A stretch of 64,000 nt of DNA from Actinobacillus delphinicola (GCF_900638385.1 NZ_LR134510.1:310001-374000); one strand, 5' to 3'; shown: positions 28,095-38,040, numbered from the stretch's first letter. Translations and numbers: made by a program. Notes: a model not told the origin generated them from the sequence alone.

Positions 28095-29084
28095 ATGGAA
28101 AAAAAATTACTTCTTGATGTAAAAAATTTAAGTGTTTACTTCAACATAATTGATAATAAAAATCTCTTTTTGAATAAGAAACAAACACTTAAAGCAGTTA
28201 ATGATGTATCTTTTAAACTATATGAGGGAGAAACATTAGGAGTCGTGGGCGAATCTGGCTGTGGTAAATCAACCCTTGCACGCGCTATTATTGGTTTAGT
28301 AAAAAGTACCCAAGGACAAATCCTTTGGTTAGGTGAAGATCTTGCTGACAAAAATGCACGTCAGTGGAAACCTTATCGTAGCCAATTACAAATGATTTTT
28401 CAGGATCCTCTTGCCTCGCTCGATCCACGCATGACTATTGGTAATATCATTGCCGAACCATTAAAAATCTATCAACCCCATTTAACTGCAAATGAAGTGC
28501 AAGAAAAAGTTAAAGCAATGATGATGAAAGTTGGGCTTTTGCCTAACCTCATTAACCGTTATCCACATGAGTTTTCTGGTGGGCAATGCCAACGCATTGG
28601 AATTGCCCGTGCGCTTATCGTAGAACCTAAACTTATCATTTGCGATGAACCCGTTTCAGCACTTGATGTTTCCATTCAAGCACAAGTAGTAAACCTTTTA
28701 AAATCGTTACAGAAGGAAATGAACTTATCATTGATTTTTATTGCTCATGATTTAGCGGTAGTAAAACATATATCCAATCGTATTTTGGTTATGTACTTAG
28801 GGAATGTCGTTGAAATGGGGACCGAAAAAGCAGTATATGACACGCCACTTCATCCTTATACGAAAGCACTCATGTCTGCTGTACCGATTCCTGATCCTGA
28901 ATTAGAACGCAATAAAACTATTCAACTTATTGAAGGTGATCTTCCTTCTCCAATCAATCCGCCATCAGGATGTGTTTTCCGTACTCGCTGTCCGCTTGCC
29001 TATGAACATTGCATTACCGTAAAACCTTTTTTAGAAGGCGTAACAAATCATAAAGTTGCTTGTTTTAAAGCAAGATTAAAATAA
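28095..29084 (+). CDS. oppF: Oligopeptide ABC transporter ATPase OppF
   Basis: Second ATPase subunit, pairing with OppD. Walker A GESGCGKST near residue 54, signature SGGQCQRIGIARAL near 158, Walker B LIICDEPVSALD and H-loop IAHDLAVV are all intact. The C-terminal GCVFRTRCPLAYEHC segment is the family's cysteine-containing extension. Length is 329 (E. coli 334). It closes the oppABCDF operon; an ACGCC element and a bidirectional terminator follow. Confidence 0.96.
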   Translation: MEKKLLLDVKNLSVYFNIIDNKNLFLNKKQTLKAVNDVSFKLYEGETLGVVGESGCGKSTLARAIIGLVKSTQGQILWLGEDLADKNARQWKPYRSQLQMIFQDPLASLDPRMTIGNIIAEPLKIYQPHLTANEVQEKVKAMMMKVGLLPNLINRYPHEFSGGQCQRIGIARALIVEPKLIICDEPVSALDVSIQAQVVNLLKSLQKEMNLSLIFIAHDLAVVKHISNRILVMYLGNVVEMGTEKAVYDTPLHPYTKALMSAVPIPDPELERNKTIQLIEGDLPSPINPPSGCVFRTRCPLAYEHCITVKPFLEGVTNHKVACFKARLK

Positions 29085-29088
29085 AAAT

Positions 29089-29130
29089 CATGCCCCAATT
29101 TTCATAAAATTTTTTGAATATTGTGGCGTG
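29089..29130. repeat. ACGCC/AT-tract element, inverted pair, copy 7 (diverged)
   Basis: Left half-site has ATGCC instead of ACGCC followed by CCAATTTTC; right half-site ACGCCACAATATTC has one substitution in the AT tract. It lies between convergent oppF and the autotransporter, next to a separate terminator. Confidence 0.65.
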
Positions 29131-29139
29131 CTAAAAATA

Positions 29140-29166
29140 AAAATGTGGCATTTCTGCCACATTTTT
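29140..29166. terminator. Bidirectional terminator between oppF and the autotransporter
   Basis: AAAATGTGGCA and TGCCACATTTTT pair around a four-base loop, with A and T runs at both sides between convergent genes. Confidence 0.88.
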
Positions 29167-29171
29167 GTTTA

Positions 29172-30350
29172 CTACCATTGGTAACCAATACTTGTTCCGT
29201 AGTTAAAATCATTACGTGTATTCAAACTAATACCTGCCTTAAATGAAATACCATTGTCTTCAGAGGTTCTAGCAAAGCCCAATGCCACAGCATGTTGTCC
29301 ACGATAGCCACCTAATGCTGCTGAAATCATGCTTTTCCCTCCTGAATTTGGTCGTTGCAAAAAGCCAATCGCAGTAGATCCTGCAATACCCGCACGAAGA
29401 TCTTTATTCATGGTGCTTACCGTATTACTTAGATTATCTATCCTATGATTCACCTGTTGCATTCCCTGTGAAACGGTACGGTTGACATAATCTACATTGG
29501 CAACATGGGTAATTTGATCGGCTGTTGGAGTAGCAATCCCCGTTATTTCCCCAGTCGCACCTTCTCCATGTGGACCTTCTTTAAAGGCAATAACATTATG
29601 ACGTTCAATCGTAGCCTTACCATTTCTAATCACTTTACGTTCTTGATTAGATTTAATCGCTATCACAGTACTACCTGCATTATCCGCAACAGTTACACCG
29701 TCTTTCGCAATTTTCGTATGCTGACCGTGCTCATCCCCCGCAGTAATACTTTCATCAACTTTAACATTTGCATCAAGGCTAATCGCTAACTCATTATTTT
29801 TACTATCAGCTGTGACATAAATATTTTGATGACCATTTTTTTTCTTACCGCCGATACGTACGCCATACTCTGCAGTTAATTCGGTATTTAATGCATTTTC
29901 AAGACCATTATCACCATGAATACGGAAACCTTTCGTCTCATTTTGTGCCTTTTCCAAATTAGCTAATTTTGTCGCCGTTGCATCCACTTTGTTCACAAAA
30001 TCTTTATTTAATGTTACTTTGATAGCTCCAGGTTTTTCAGACGATGTGTCAATAACAACTTCACCATTACCAGATAAAATTAAACCTTTTTCAAGAGATA
30101 CATTTTTTCCATTGACTTTGATTGTCTGATTTTTAATTTTATCTTTTACAGCTTGAATACTCGCCGCATTTTTAGTCACAATTTCTTTGGCAGTTTGTGC
30201 TATTTCCTTCGCCTTATTAGCAACACCATCGGCTTTATCAACAGTAATTTTAGCAGAACGAGCCGTACGCTCAGCCGAATCTGCAGTAGCCTGAGCTTTA
30301 GAAGAAACCAAATCGACTTTTTTAAGTGTATTTTTTACTTCTTCTGTCAT
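29172..30350 (-). CDS. Trimeric autotransporter, C-terminal part with YadA anchor (frameshifted)
   Basis: This 392-residue frame holds the end of the trimeric autotransporter adhesin. It opens with coiled-coil sequence (residues 1-65), continues with stalk and neck modules (THVANVDYVNRTVSQGM near 285), and ends in the YadA-like membrane anchor. The anchor's last residue pattern, GTSIGYQW, is typical of outer-membrane barrels. It has no signal peptide, so alone it cannot be exported. Its ATG overlaps the upstream stop as ATGA. One extra A in the A5 run would join the two frames directly (AEK to MTEEVK), so it is best read as the 3' half of one gene. Confidence 0.9.
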   Translation of the reverse strand: MTEEVKNTLKKVDLVSSKAQATADSAERTARSAKITVDKADGVANKAKEIAQTAKEIVTKNAASIQAVKDKIKNQTIKVNGKNVSLEKGLILSGNGEVVIDTSSEKPGAIKVTLNKDFVNKVDATATKLANLEKAQNETKGFRIHGDNGLENALNTELTAEYGVRIGGKKKNGHQNIYVTADSKNNELAISLDANVKVDESITAGDEHGQHTKIAKDGVTVADNAGSTVIAIKSNQERKVIRNGKATIERHNVIAFKEGPHGEGATGEITGIATPTADQITHVANVDYVNRTVSQGMQQVNHRIDNLSNTVSTMNKDLRAGIAGSTAIGFLQRPNSGGKSMISAALGGYRGQHAVALGFARTSEDNGISFKAGISLNTRNDFNYGTSIGYQW

Positions 30351-33300
30351 TTTTCCGCTACACCATTTGCATGTTCTGCTGCTTTTTTAGCTTCCCCAGT
30401 TGCCGTTATAATCCCGTTCTTAGTATCCACAGCTTGTTCTACTATATTGCTTAGATCTTTTGTTACATCTTCAGCGTGATGAGTCGCTTTTTTTGCTTTT
30501 AATGTCGCCTGATCAAGTGCCGTTTTAGCTCCCTCTACCACTTTAGTTACGTTACTTGTCACACTATCCGCCGTTGCCGTAATTGCACTTTCAGCACTTG
30601 TAGTCGCTTGAGCAATTTCATCTTTACTATTACCCGTAGCCTTACCAATTTCACCGATTGCTGTATTGGTTGCTTGGGTAATTTCACCTTTTGCTTTGAT
30701 AGTAGCATCATTTGTCGCTGTACTAATCACATCTTGGGCTTTTTGTGTTGCTGTTTGAGTAGCTGTAGCAATACTATCCGTTGCATCCGTACCCGCTTTA
30801 CTAATCTCCGCTTTCACTTGATTTCCAGCATTACTTACCGCACCCGTTGCTGTCTGCGTTGCTTGGGTAATTTCACCTTTTGCTTTGGTGGTTGCAGTAC
30901 CAATATCGGTTTTAGCCTGTTCTACATTTTGATGCAATGTTTCAGTGGCATCAGTTTTTGCTGTATTAATGGCTTCTTTAGCATCTTTCGAGGCTTTGGC
31001 AATACTATCTGTTGCTGTTTGGCTAGCTGTAGCAATACTATTCGTTGCATCGGTACCCGCTTTACTAATCTCCGCTTTCACTTGTTTTCCAGCTTTGTTT
31101 ACCGCACCCGTTGCCGTCTGCGTTGCTTGGGTAATTTCACCTTTTGCTTTGGTGGTTGCAGTACCAATATCGGTTTTAGCCTGTTCTACATTTTGATGCA
31201 ATGTTTCAGTGGCATCAGTTTTTGCTGTATTAATGGCTTCTTTAGCATCTTTCGAGGCTTTAGCGATACTATCTGTTGCTGTTTGGCTAGCTGTAGCAAT
31301 ACTATTCGTTGCATCGGTACCCGCTTTACTAATCTCCGCTTTCACTTGGTTTCCAGCATTACTTACCGCACCCGTCGCTGTCTGCGTTGCTTGAGTAATT
31401 TCACCTTTTGCTTTGGTGGTTGCAGTACCAATATCGGTTTTAGCTTGTTCTACATTTTGATGTACTGTTTTAGTAGCATCATTTGCCGCTGTACTAATGG
31501 CTTCTTTAGCATCGTTCGAGGCTTTGGCGATACTATCTGTTGCTGTTTGGCTAGCTGTAGCAATACTATTCGTTGCATCGGTACCCGCTTTACTAATCTC
31601 CGCTTTCACTTGTTTTCCAGCTTTGTTTACCGCACCCGTTGCCGTCTGCGTTGCTTGGGTAATTTCACCTTTTGCTTTGGTGGTTGCAGTACCAATATCG
31701 GTTTTAGCTTGTTCTACATTTTGATGTACTGTTTTAGTGGCATTATGTGTCGCAGTGTTAATCGCCTCTTGGGCTTTTTGTGTTGCTGTTTGAGTAGCTG
31801 TAGCAATACTATTCGTTGCATCAGCACCCGCTTTACCAATCTCCGCTTTCATTTGGTTTCCAGCATCATTTACCGTACCCGTTGCTGTCTGCGTTGCTTG
31901 AGTAATTTCACCTTTTGCTTTGGTAGTCGCACTACCAATATCAGCTTTCGCATCTTCTACATTTTGATGTACTGTTTTAGTAGCATCATTTGTCGCTGTA
32001 CTAATGGCTTTTTTAGCATCGTTCGAGGCTTTGGCGATATCATCTGTTGCTGTTTGGCTAGCTGTAGCAATACTATTCGTTGCATCGGTACCCGCTTTAC
32101 TAATCTCCGCTTTCATTTGGTTTCCAGCATCATTTACCGCACACGTTGCTGTCTGCGTTGCTTGGGTAATTTCACCTTTTGCTTTGGTAGTCGCAGTACC
32201 AATATCGACTTTCGCATCTTCTACATTTTGATGTACTGTTTTAGTAGCATCATTTGTCGCTGTACTAATGGCTTTTTTAGCCTCTTTCGAGGCTTTAGCA
32301 ATACTATCTGTTGCTGTTTGGCTAGCTGTAGCAATACTATTCGTTGCATCGGTACCCGCTTTACCAATCTCCGCTTTCACTTGATTTCCAGCTTTATTTA
32401 CCGCACCCGTCGCTGTCTGCGTTGCTTGAGTAATTTCACCTTTTGCTTTGGTGGTTGCAGTACCAATATCGGTTTTAGCTTGTTCTACATTTTGATGTAC
32501 TGTTTTAGTAGCATCATTTGCCGCTGTACTAATGGCTTCTTTAGCATCGTTCGAGGCTTTGGCGATACTATCTGTTGCTGTTTGGCTAGCTGTAGCAATA
32601 CTATTCGTTGCATCGGTACCCGCTTTACTAATCTCCGCTTTCACTTGTTTTCCAGCTTTGTTTACCGCACCCGTTGCCGTCTGCGTTGCTTGGGTAATTT
32701 CACCTTTTGCTTTGGTGGTTGCAGTACCAATATCGGTTTTAGCCTGTTCTACATTTTGATGCAATGTTTCAGTGGCATCAGTTTTTGCTGTATTAATGGC
32801 TTCTTTAGCATCTTTCGAGGCTTTAGCGATACTATCTGTTGCTGTTTGGCTAGCTGTAGCAATACTATTCGTTGCATCGGTACCCGCTTTACTAATCTCC
32901 GCTTTCACTTGATTTCCAGCTTTATTTACCGCACCAGTTGCTGTCTGCGTTGCTTGGGTGATTTCACCTTTTGCTTTGGTAGTCGCAGTACCAATATCGG
33001 TTTTAGCTTGTTCTACATTTTGATGCAATGTTTCAGTGGCATCAGTTTTTGCTGTATTAATGGCTTCTTTAGCATCTTTAGAGGCTTTGGCGATATCATC
33101 TGTTGCTTGTTTACCCGCCTTGGTAATATCTACTTTTGCAGTATTCGTTGCAGCTATTGTTACTTGCTCGATCTTACCTGTTGCTTTTTGAACTACTTGA
33201 TCAATCTTCTTCTGTACAGATTGACTTATTTCTCCATCGTGCTTTGAAAGATCCTTTAATTTATTTTCGATACTTTGATTAAGCTTATTTTCTACATTTG

Positions 33301-34834
33301 ATAATTCGTCTTTAAGCTGCCCAAAGGTAACAGCATCATCATCTGCTTTCGCCTTAGCAATATGTGTTAAACGACTTTGATTAAAATCTATCGTCTTATC
33401 GGTATTTAACGTAATCCTTGCACCATCTTTGGTATTGCTGATGCTTTGAATATCACTTAAAGTCTTAGATAGATCATAAGTTATATGAATACCATTATCA
33501 TCACTCGTGACAAAAGCCTGTGTATTGCGTCCATTCTTAAAATTAATTACTCCATATGGATAAACATTATTCTTTACGCTCTTACTATCTTCACTAGGCT
33601 TACCAGAAATCGTCCAATAAGTTTCACCCCATTTTTTCTTCAACTGTGCAACATTAACTGCATCTGTATCATTCACCCCAGCAGCAACATGAATAATACG
33701 GCGAGTGCGCTCAGTTCCATCATCGTATTGACCACCAATAGACACCAAGCCATCAGTAGGATGGTAAGTAGGGTCTGATAAAGATTCTTCTGAATTTTGT
33801 CCAACTTCTTTCAATAATGACGTTAAATCGCTTTGTGAAACACTAGAATAACTCCCTAACGCAACTGATCCGCCTATTCGTTGCCCATCTGTCATATCAT
33901 CCTGACGATCAGGCGCACCTTTTACTTTATAAACTTTCGCTTTGTACCCTAATACTAATGAACGAACCCCTTGCGCTTCGGCTGAGCTACCTAATGCTGT
34001 AGATTCAAAGCCTGAAGCAGCTGAATTAATCCCAGCAGAAATAGTATCTCCACTTCTAGCGATAGAAAATGGTCCAAATGCAACTGCATTTCCCATCTGT
34101 GCCATGGCTATTGCAGAATCTCCATACGCATATAACTGTTGTCCCGATTTTGGATCCCGTTTACCCGTAAATATGTGATCTATTAATTCATCACTACGTT
34201 TATAATGAGCCTGAACCTTTTGCAAAATTGGACCAACATTTTGAATAAATCCTTCTTCTGTTGGATTATCCCAAAAGTTTTTTAATAAATTTATTGCTGA
34301 AATTTTATTTCTAGGATTATTGGGATCGGGGAGTTTGATCGTGGCTAAATCTTTTCCGAAACCACGCGACATCAGATAAACAAGTTTAACAATATTTTTC
34401 TTACTCTTTACATCGCTATGGCGAGGATTGAGATAATCCAAATTATCGTAATTTTTTTTAAATTCGATTAACAAATTATCTGGACTTTCTGCAACAGCAT
34501 TATTTCCCACTGTGACATTATTTTCATAGTTATAACTTTTTGTATTTTTATTAGAACTTATCCAGCTCTGTCCACCATTAATGCTATTAAAGTAATGATA
34601 AAAGTCTTCTGAAAAAGCATTATTCATAAAACCTACAGAGATTCCTAGAATTAAAGCTTTCCTTATAAGCCCTCGTAAAGATAGATGAGGCGTCATTTTC
34701 ACTACATCAACTGCAGTATCTAAAATAACTCCATTCCGTGTCGTTTGTCCTTTTCCATGATTTTTAGCTAATTCAGACACAACAACCAAACTATTTAACG
34801 TTCTAGAAAAAATAATGTTGAAAATTCTATTCAT
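30347..34834 (-). CDS. Trimeric autotransporter adhesin, N-terminal part with nine repeats (frameshifted)
   Basis: A 1495-residue surface adhesin of the Hia/YadA/EmaA type. It begins with the extended signal peptide region typical of large type V proteins (NRIFNIIFSRTLNSLVVVSELAK), with the hydrophobic core near residues 57-70. A head with YadA-like beta-roll repeats (GSSAEAQGVRSLVLGYKA) lies near 255-285 and a neck with DAVNVAQLKKKW near 385. A predicted coiled-coil stalk of nine 88-residue Ala/Thr/Lys-rich repeats fills about 580-1365. The frame stops right before the C-terminal anchor because of a one-base shift at 30350-30354. Without restoration, the passenger lacks its translocator. Confidence 0.9.
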   Translation of the reverse strand: MNRIFNIIFSRTLNSLVVVSELAKNHGKGQTTRNGVILDTAVDVVKMTPHLSLRGLIRKALILGISVGFMNNAFSEDFYHYFNSINGGQSWISSNKNTKSYNYENNVTVGNNAVAESPDNLLIEFKKNYDNLDYLNPRHSDVKSKKNIVKLVYLMSRGFGKDLATIKLPDPNNPRNKISAINLLKNFWDNPTEEGFIQNVGPILQKVQAHYKRSDELIDHIFTGKRDPKSGQQLYAYGDSAIAMAQMGNAVAFGPFSIARSGDTISAGINSAASGFESTALGSSAEAQGVRSLVLGYKAKVYKVKGAPDRQDDMTDGQRIGGSVALGSYSSVSQSDLTSLLKEVGQNSEESLSDPTYHPTDGLVSIGGQYDDGTERTRRIIHVAAGVNDTDAVNVAQLKKKWGETYWTISGKPSEDSKSVKNNVYPYGVINFKNGRNTQAFVTSDDNGIHITYDLSKTLSDIQSISNTKDGARITLNTDKTIDFNQSRLTHIAKAKADDDAVTFGQLKDELSNVENKLNQSIENKLKDLSKHDGEISQSVQKKIDQVVQKATGKIEQVTIAATNTAKVDITKAGKQATDDIAKASKDAKEAINTAKTDATETLHQNVEQAKTDIGTATTKAKGEITQATQTATGAVNKAGNQVKAEISKAGTDATNSIATASQTATDSIAKASKDAKEAINTAKTDATETLHQNVEQAKTDIGTATTKAKGEITQATQTATGAVNKAGKQVKAEISKAGTDATNSIATASQTATDSIAKASNDAKEAISTAANDATKTVHQNVEQAKTDIGTATTKAKGEITQATQTATGAVNKAGNQVKAEIGKAGTDATNSIATASQTATDSIAKASKEAKKAISTATNDATKTVHQNVEDAKVDIGTATTKAKGEITQATQTATCAVNDAGNQMKAEISKAGTDATNSIATASQTATDDIAKASNDAKKAISTATNDATKTVHQNVEDAKADIGSATTKAKGEITQATQTATGTVNDAGNQMKAEIGKAGADATNSIATATQTATQKAQEAINTATHNATKTVHQNVEQAKTDIGTATTKAKGEITQATQTATGAVNKAGKQVKAEISKAGTDATNSIATASQTATDSIAKASNDAKEAISTAANDATKTVHQNVEQAKTDIGTATTKAKGEITQATQTATGAVSNAGNQVKAEISKAGTDATNSIATASQTATDSIAKASKDAKEAINTAKTDATETLHQNVEQAKTDIGTATTKAKGEITQATQTATGAVNKAGKQVKAEISKAGTDATNSIATASQTATDSIAKASKDAKEAINTAKTDATETLHQNVEQAKTDIGTATTKAKGEITQATQTATGAVSNAGNQVKAEISKAGTDATDSIATATQTATQKAQDVISTATNDATIKAKGEITQATNTAIGEIGKATGNSKDEIAQATTSAESAITATADSVTSNVTKVVEGAKTALDQATLKAKKATHHAEDVTKDLSNIVEQAVDTKNGIITATGEAKKAAEHANGVAEK
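30740..33095 (-). repeat. Nine tandem 264-bp (88-residue) coding repeats
   Basis: The unit runs from ASKDAKEAI through HQNVEQAKTDIG, TTKAKGEITQAT and KAEISKAGTDA to TATDSIAK. Nine copies are present, most differing at only a few residues. The copy containing THNATKTVHQ is 81 residues, lacking exactly one heptad, so the coiled-coil register is kept. Two variable blocks (INTAKTDATETLHQ versus ISTAANDATKTVHQ) are shuffled between copies, as expected from recombination. The long open frame on the opposite strand here is a by-product of the repeat. Confidence 0.9.
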
Positions 34835-35295
34835 AACCGCCTTCTACACTACTAATTACAACTCAAGTGTTAACTCCATGATGTTAATCAAAATTAGTAT
34901 ATAGCGATATTTTTATCCGTGCAAGCGCAGATAAAGTGTATAAACATAAAAAATAAATAATTTAAAAGAGTTACACAAATACTACTTTTTTATTATATTA
35001 AAAAAAATTATGATAACTGATTATAATGATTGCTTTATAATCGAATTTTAAAAATAAACAATCATTATTGTATATGTTTTAATTTATATAAAATATATAC
35101 CTACACGAGATCTTTAAAACTAAATTTATTAAAAAATAGAAGATAAATTGTGAGTAGGATGTCTGAATCTGTTTAATTAAAATAGAAATAAATAAAAAGT
35201 TATGGAAAACTCATGAATATCATTCGTTGTTAGATAAGATTTGATGGCAGATGAAAAGATAAATTAAGGGCAGATAATGGACCGCCCTTTTTTAG
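34835..35295. other. AT-rich intergenic region before the autotransporter
   Basis: A 461-base gap of very low GC with runs of A and T, and no open frame with a ribosome site on either strand. It must hold the promoter of the leftward adhesin gene, but no single -35/-10 pair stands out among many AT-rich candidates. At its right end is an isolated terminator-like hairpin at 35266-35293. Confidence 0.6.
35266..35293 (+). terminator. Terminator-like hairpin after the EamA gene, U-tract on the + strand
   Basis: AAGGGC (35266-35271) and GCCCTT (35284-35289) pair around a 12-base loop, followed by a run of six T (35288-35293). The U-tract faces the plus strand although no plus-strand gene precedes it. 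It could end an unrecognised small transcript, or act weakly for the leftward EamA gene. Confidence 0.5.
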
Positions 35296-36198
35296 TTATT
35301 TTTTAGAAATCACGCCATGATTTTCGGCTAATTTTTTTAATTTTGCACGTTTCGCATTATCTTTAGCTAAAAGGCTTACAGCGATAACAATAATTAATGC
35401 GCCAATCCAAAATGTAGTGGGAAGATGATCTTTCACGATAAAAGCATCAAACAACCCTGAAAAAACCACCCCGATAAAGGTGAAGGGGGTAAGTGTACTG
35501 GCACTTGCATATTTAAATGCTTTCGTCACATAAATTTGGAAACTTAATCCAAAAATTCCAACGCAAATCAATAAGATAAAGCTAGATAATGATACCCATA
35601 CCCAGTCATGCCCAAAAATTAGTGCAATAGAGAGAAACCCTATGGTATGAAAGTAAAAGACGATATTTTGAGGAGAATTATATTTATTCAATTCTTGTAA
35701 ACTACAATAAGCAATGGCAGCAAGAATAGCGCTCACTATCCCGATAAATACATAAAAATTATCAATATGTGCTTGTGAATGGCTACCCAACAAGATGACA
35801 CATACGCCGATAAAACCAAGAGAAATCAATATTACTTGAGTTAACGTGGTACGGATCCCCAAGAACAATAAAATGATCGGAACGAAAAGTGCAGATGTAT
35901 TCATCAATAAAATGGCAATCGCGACTGGTAAATGCTTTATGATATAAAACATCAACAACATCGCCGAAATCCCCGCCGCATTACGTAAGATAAAATACTG
36001 AGGTTTAGTAAAATTAATCTTTAGCTGCTTTGTTTTCACGACAAAAGGTAGTAGAAATATTGCCCCTAAGAAAAAACGGACAAACAATATTTCACTTGAT
36101 GGTACGGTCGCTGAGGCAAATTTTACAAAAATCCCCATAATCGCAATACTGACATAAGCAATCAGCACATAAACAATCGCTTTATTTTCGTTACTCAT
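35296..36198 (-). CDS. EamA/DMT-family inner-membrane transporter
   Basis: A ten-helix drug/metabolite transporter built of two EamA repeats (about residues 10-135 and 150-285). I start at ATG 36198, with a GAG ribosome site, giving 300 residues; a TTG five codons earlier is less likely. The last ten or so codons are supplied by an ACGCC element on the opposite strand, so the C-terminal tail is probably recent. Substrate unknown. Relatives move amino acids, nucleobases or riboflavin. Confidence 0.87.
   Translation of the reverse strand: MSNENKAIVYVLIAYVSIAIMGIFVKFASATVPSSEILFVRFFLGAIFLLPFVVKTKQLKINFTKPQYFILRNAAGISAMLLMFYIIKHLPVAIAILLMNTSALFVPIILLFLGIRTTLTQVILISLGFIGVCVILLGSHSQAHIDNFYVFIGIVSAILAAIAYCSLQELNKYNSPQNIVFYFHTIGFLSIALIFGHDWVWVSLSSFILLICVGIFGLSFQIYVTKAFKYASASTLTPFTFIGVVFSGLFDAFIVKDHLPTTFWIGALIIVIAVSLLAKDNAKRAKLKKLAENHGVISKK
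35311..35340 (+). repeat. ACGCC/AT-tract element inside the end of the EamA gene
   Basis: CACGCCATGATTTTC, then GGCTAATTTTTTT. It overlaps the final codons of the leftward EamA gene (encoding KKLAENHGVI), so the element is translated there. Confidence 0.6.
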
Positions 36199-36302
36199 AA
36201 TCTCAATTTTCAAACAATAAATAGAAAGTGATGAGTATAGCAGTTAAATCTCAAATTTCTATTCATCCATCCCACCAACAAAAAAATCGTGACGATTTTA
36301 AC

Positions 36303-36330
36303 CACGCCACGATTTTCGGAAAAAATTATT
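36303..36330 (+). repeat. ACGCC/AT-tract element, copy between orn and EamA genes
   Basis: ACGCCACGATTTTC then GGAAAAAATTATT. Upstream, AAATCGTG at 36284-36294 is an inverted match to CACGATTT of the core region, so a hairpin is possible. Confidence 0.65.
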
Positions 36331-36353
36331 AAAAATGGTCTAAATTTATTCAA

Positions 36354-36926
36354 TTATGCCTTATCCAAATCAATAAAATGCTCACGATAGTAAGCAAGTT
36401 CGGCAATAGATTCACGGATATCATCTAAAGCAAGATGTGTATTTTTCTTTTTAAATCCAGCTAGGATTTCAGGTTTCCAGCGTACGGCTAATTCTTTTAA
36501 CGTACTCACATCCAAATGGCGATAATGGAAATAATCGGCAAGCTCAGGCATATAGTTATATAAAAAACGCTTATCTTGTGCCACGCTGTTCCCACAAATT
36601 GGCGAGGCTCCTTTTTCAGTCCATTTTTTTAGGAAATCTAGTGTGCGTAATTCAGCGGCTCTTTCCGTCAATTTACTTGCTCGCACTCGATCAATCAAAC
36701 CATTTTGACTATGTGTTGTCTGGCACCATGCACTCATTTTATTTAATAACTCATCCGATTGATGTACGGCTAATACGGGACCTTCTGCCAAGATATTTAG
36801 ATCTTTATCCGTAACAATCGTTGCAATTTCAATAATACGTTCTTTATTTGGATCTAATCCCGTCATTTCTAAATCAATCCAAATCAAGTTTTGGCGGTCT
36901 TTTTGTTTTGCTTTATCTGTACTCAT
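36354..36926 (-). CDS. orn: Oligoribonuclease
   Basis: DEDD-family 3'-5' exonuclease that degrades 2-5 nt RNAs and linear cyclic-di-nucleotide products. [10 protein letters not shown] near residue 17 holds the first Asp-Glu pair; [11 protein letters not shown] near 112 and the later H-x4-D motif ([10 protein letters not shown]) complete the metal site. Length is 190 (E. coli 181), with a slightly longer polar N-terminus. It is divergent from rsgA, the same pair as in many gamma-proteobacteria. Confidence 0.96.
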   Translation of the reverse strand: MSTDKAKQKDRQNLIWIDLEMTGLDPNKERIIEIATIVTDKDLNILAEGPVLAVHQSDELLNKMSAWCQTTHSQNGLIDRVRASKLTERAAELRTLDFLKKWTEKGASPICGNSVAQDKRFLYNYMPELADYFHYRHLDVSTLKELAVRWKPEILAGFKKKNTHLALDDIRESIAELAYYREHFIDLDKA

Positions 36927-36996
36927 AATTTCGGTATCCTATAGAAATTTACTTCCCTATATTAGCGGAAAAAGCTTTTTTCTGTAAGGATTCTCT

Positions 36997-38040
36997 TTGG
37001 CTAAACGCAAATTAACTCAAAACCAAAAACGCCGTATTCAGGCAAACCGTTCTAAAACCCTCCATCGCCATCAAAAACAAGATGTCGAATGGCAAGATGA
37101 AATGCTTGGTGAAACCCAAGATGGGCGCATCGTTACTCGCTATGCATCACATGCAGATGTTGAGAATGCACATGGTGAAATTTTCCGTTGTAATCTTCGC
37201 CGTACTTTATCTAGCTTAGTTGTTGGGGACTACGTAATTTGGCGTGAAGGCAATGAGCAATTACAAGGTATAAGTGGCGTGATTGAGGGCGTTTATCCTC
37301 GAAAAAGTGAAATTTTACGCCCTGATTATTATGATGGTTTAAAACCTATTGCGGCAAATATCGATCGCATTATTATAGTTTCTGCCGTTATTCCAGCATT
37401 ATCTCTAAATATTATCGATCGTTATTTAGTCATGTGTGAAAATGCAAAAATTCCCGCCACCATTGTCTTAAATAAAGTTGATCTGCTAGATGCTAAAAGT
37501 CGCCATGAGGTAGAAGAACAATTAAAAATTTACCAAGACATTGGCTACGAAGTATTACTCGTTTCCGCCAAAACAGGCGAAAACATGAATGCACTCACCT
37601 CACTTTTTGCACAAGGTACAAGTATTTTTGTCGGTCAATCTGGCGTCGGAAAATCAAGCCTGATTAATCAAATTTTCCCTGACCTCAATGTCCTAACTGG
37701 AGATGTCAGTGAAGTATCGGGTTTAGGTCAGCACACCACAACATCTTCACGTCTGTACCATCTTCCCCAAGGCGGCGAATTAATTGATAGTCCAGGAATC
37801 CGTGAATTTGGTTTATGGCACCTTACTGAAACGCAAATTACTGATGGTTACCGTGAGTTTCATGATTTCCTAGGAACATGCAAATTCCGTGATTGCAAAC
37901 ATCTTACTGATCCACAATGTGCATTAAGAGAGGCGGTAGAGGCTGGGAAAATAAACCCAATCCGCTTTGAAAATTACCATCGTTTATTAACTAGCCTGTC
38001 CGAAACAAAGTCTCAACGTCATTTTTCTAGCGATATCTAA
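36997..38040 (+). CDS. rsgA: Ribosome biogenesis GTPase RsgA
   Basis: Circularly permuted GTPase that assists late 30S maturation. Order of motifs is G4 NKVD at residues 159-162, G1 GQSGVGKS at 213-220, and G3 DSPG at 264-267, showing the permutation. An N-terminal OB fold precedes. The C-terminal zinc knuckle uses C295, C300, H302 and C308. It starts with TTG at 36997, supported by TAAGGA 6 bases before and by the conserved [12 protein letters not shown] start. Length is 347 (E. coli 350). Confidence 0.96.
   Translation: MAKRKLTQNQKRRIQANRSKTLHRHQKQDVEWQDEMLGETQDGRIVTRYASHADVENAHGEIFRCNLRRTLSSLVVGDYVIWREGNEQLQGISGVIEGVYPRKSEILRPDYYDGLKPIAANIDRIIIVSAVIPALSLNIIDRYLVMCENAKIPATIVLNKVDLLDAKSRHEVEEQLKIYQDIGYEVLLVSAKTGENMNALTSLFAQGTSIFVGQSGVGKSSLINQIFPDLNVLTGDVSEVSGLGQHTTTSSRLYHLPQGGELIDSPGIREFGLWHLTETQITDGYREFHDFLGTCKFRDCKHLTDPQCALREAVEAGKINPIRFENYHRLLTSLSETKSQRHFSSDI

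Noticed and set aside
30608-33247. An 879-codon plus-strand open frame rich in C, F, T and S
   Set aside because: It is the antisense of the 264-bp adhesin repeats. A repeat length divisible by three keeps the mirror frame open; it has no ribosome site and the composition is not protein-like.
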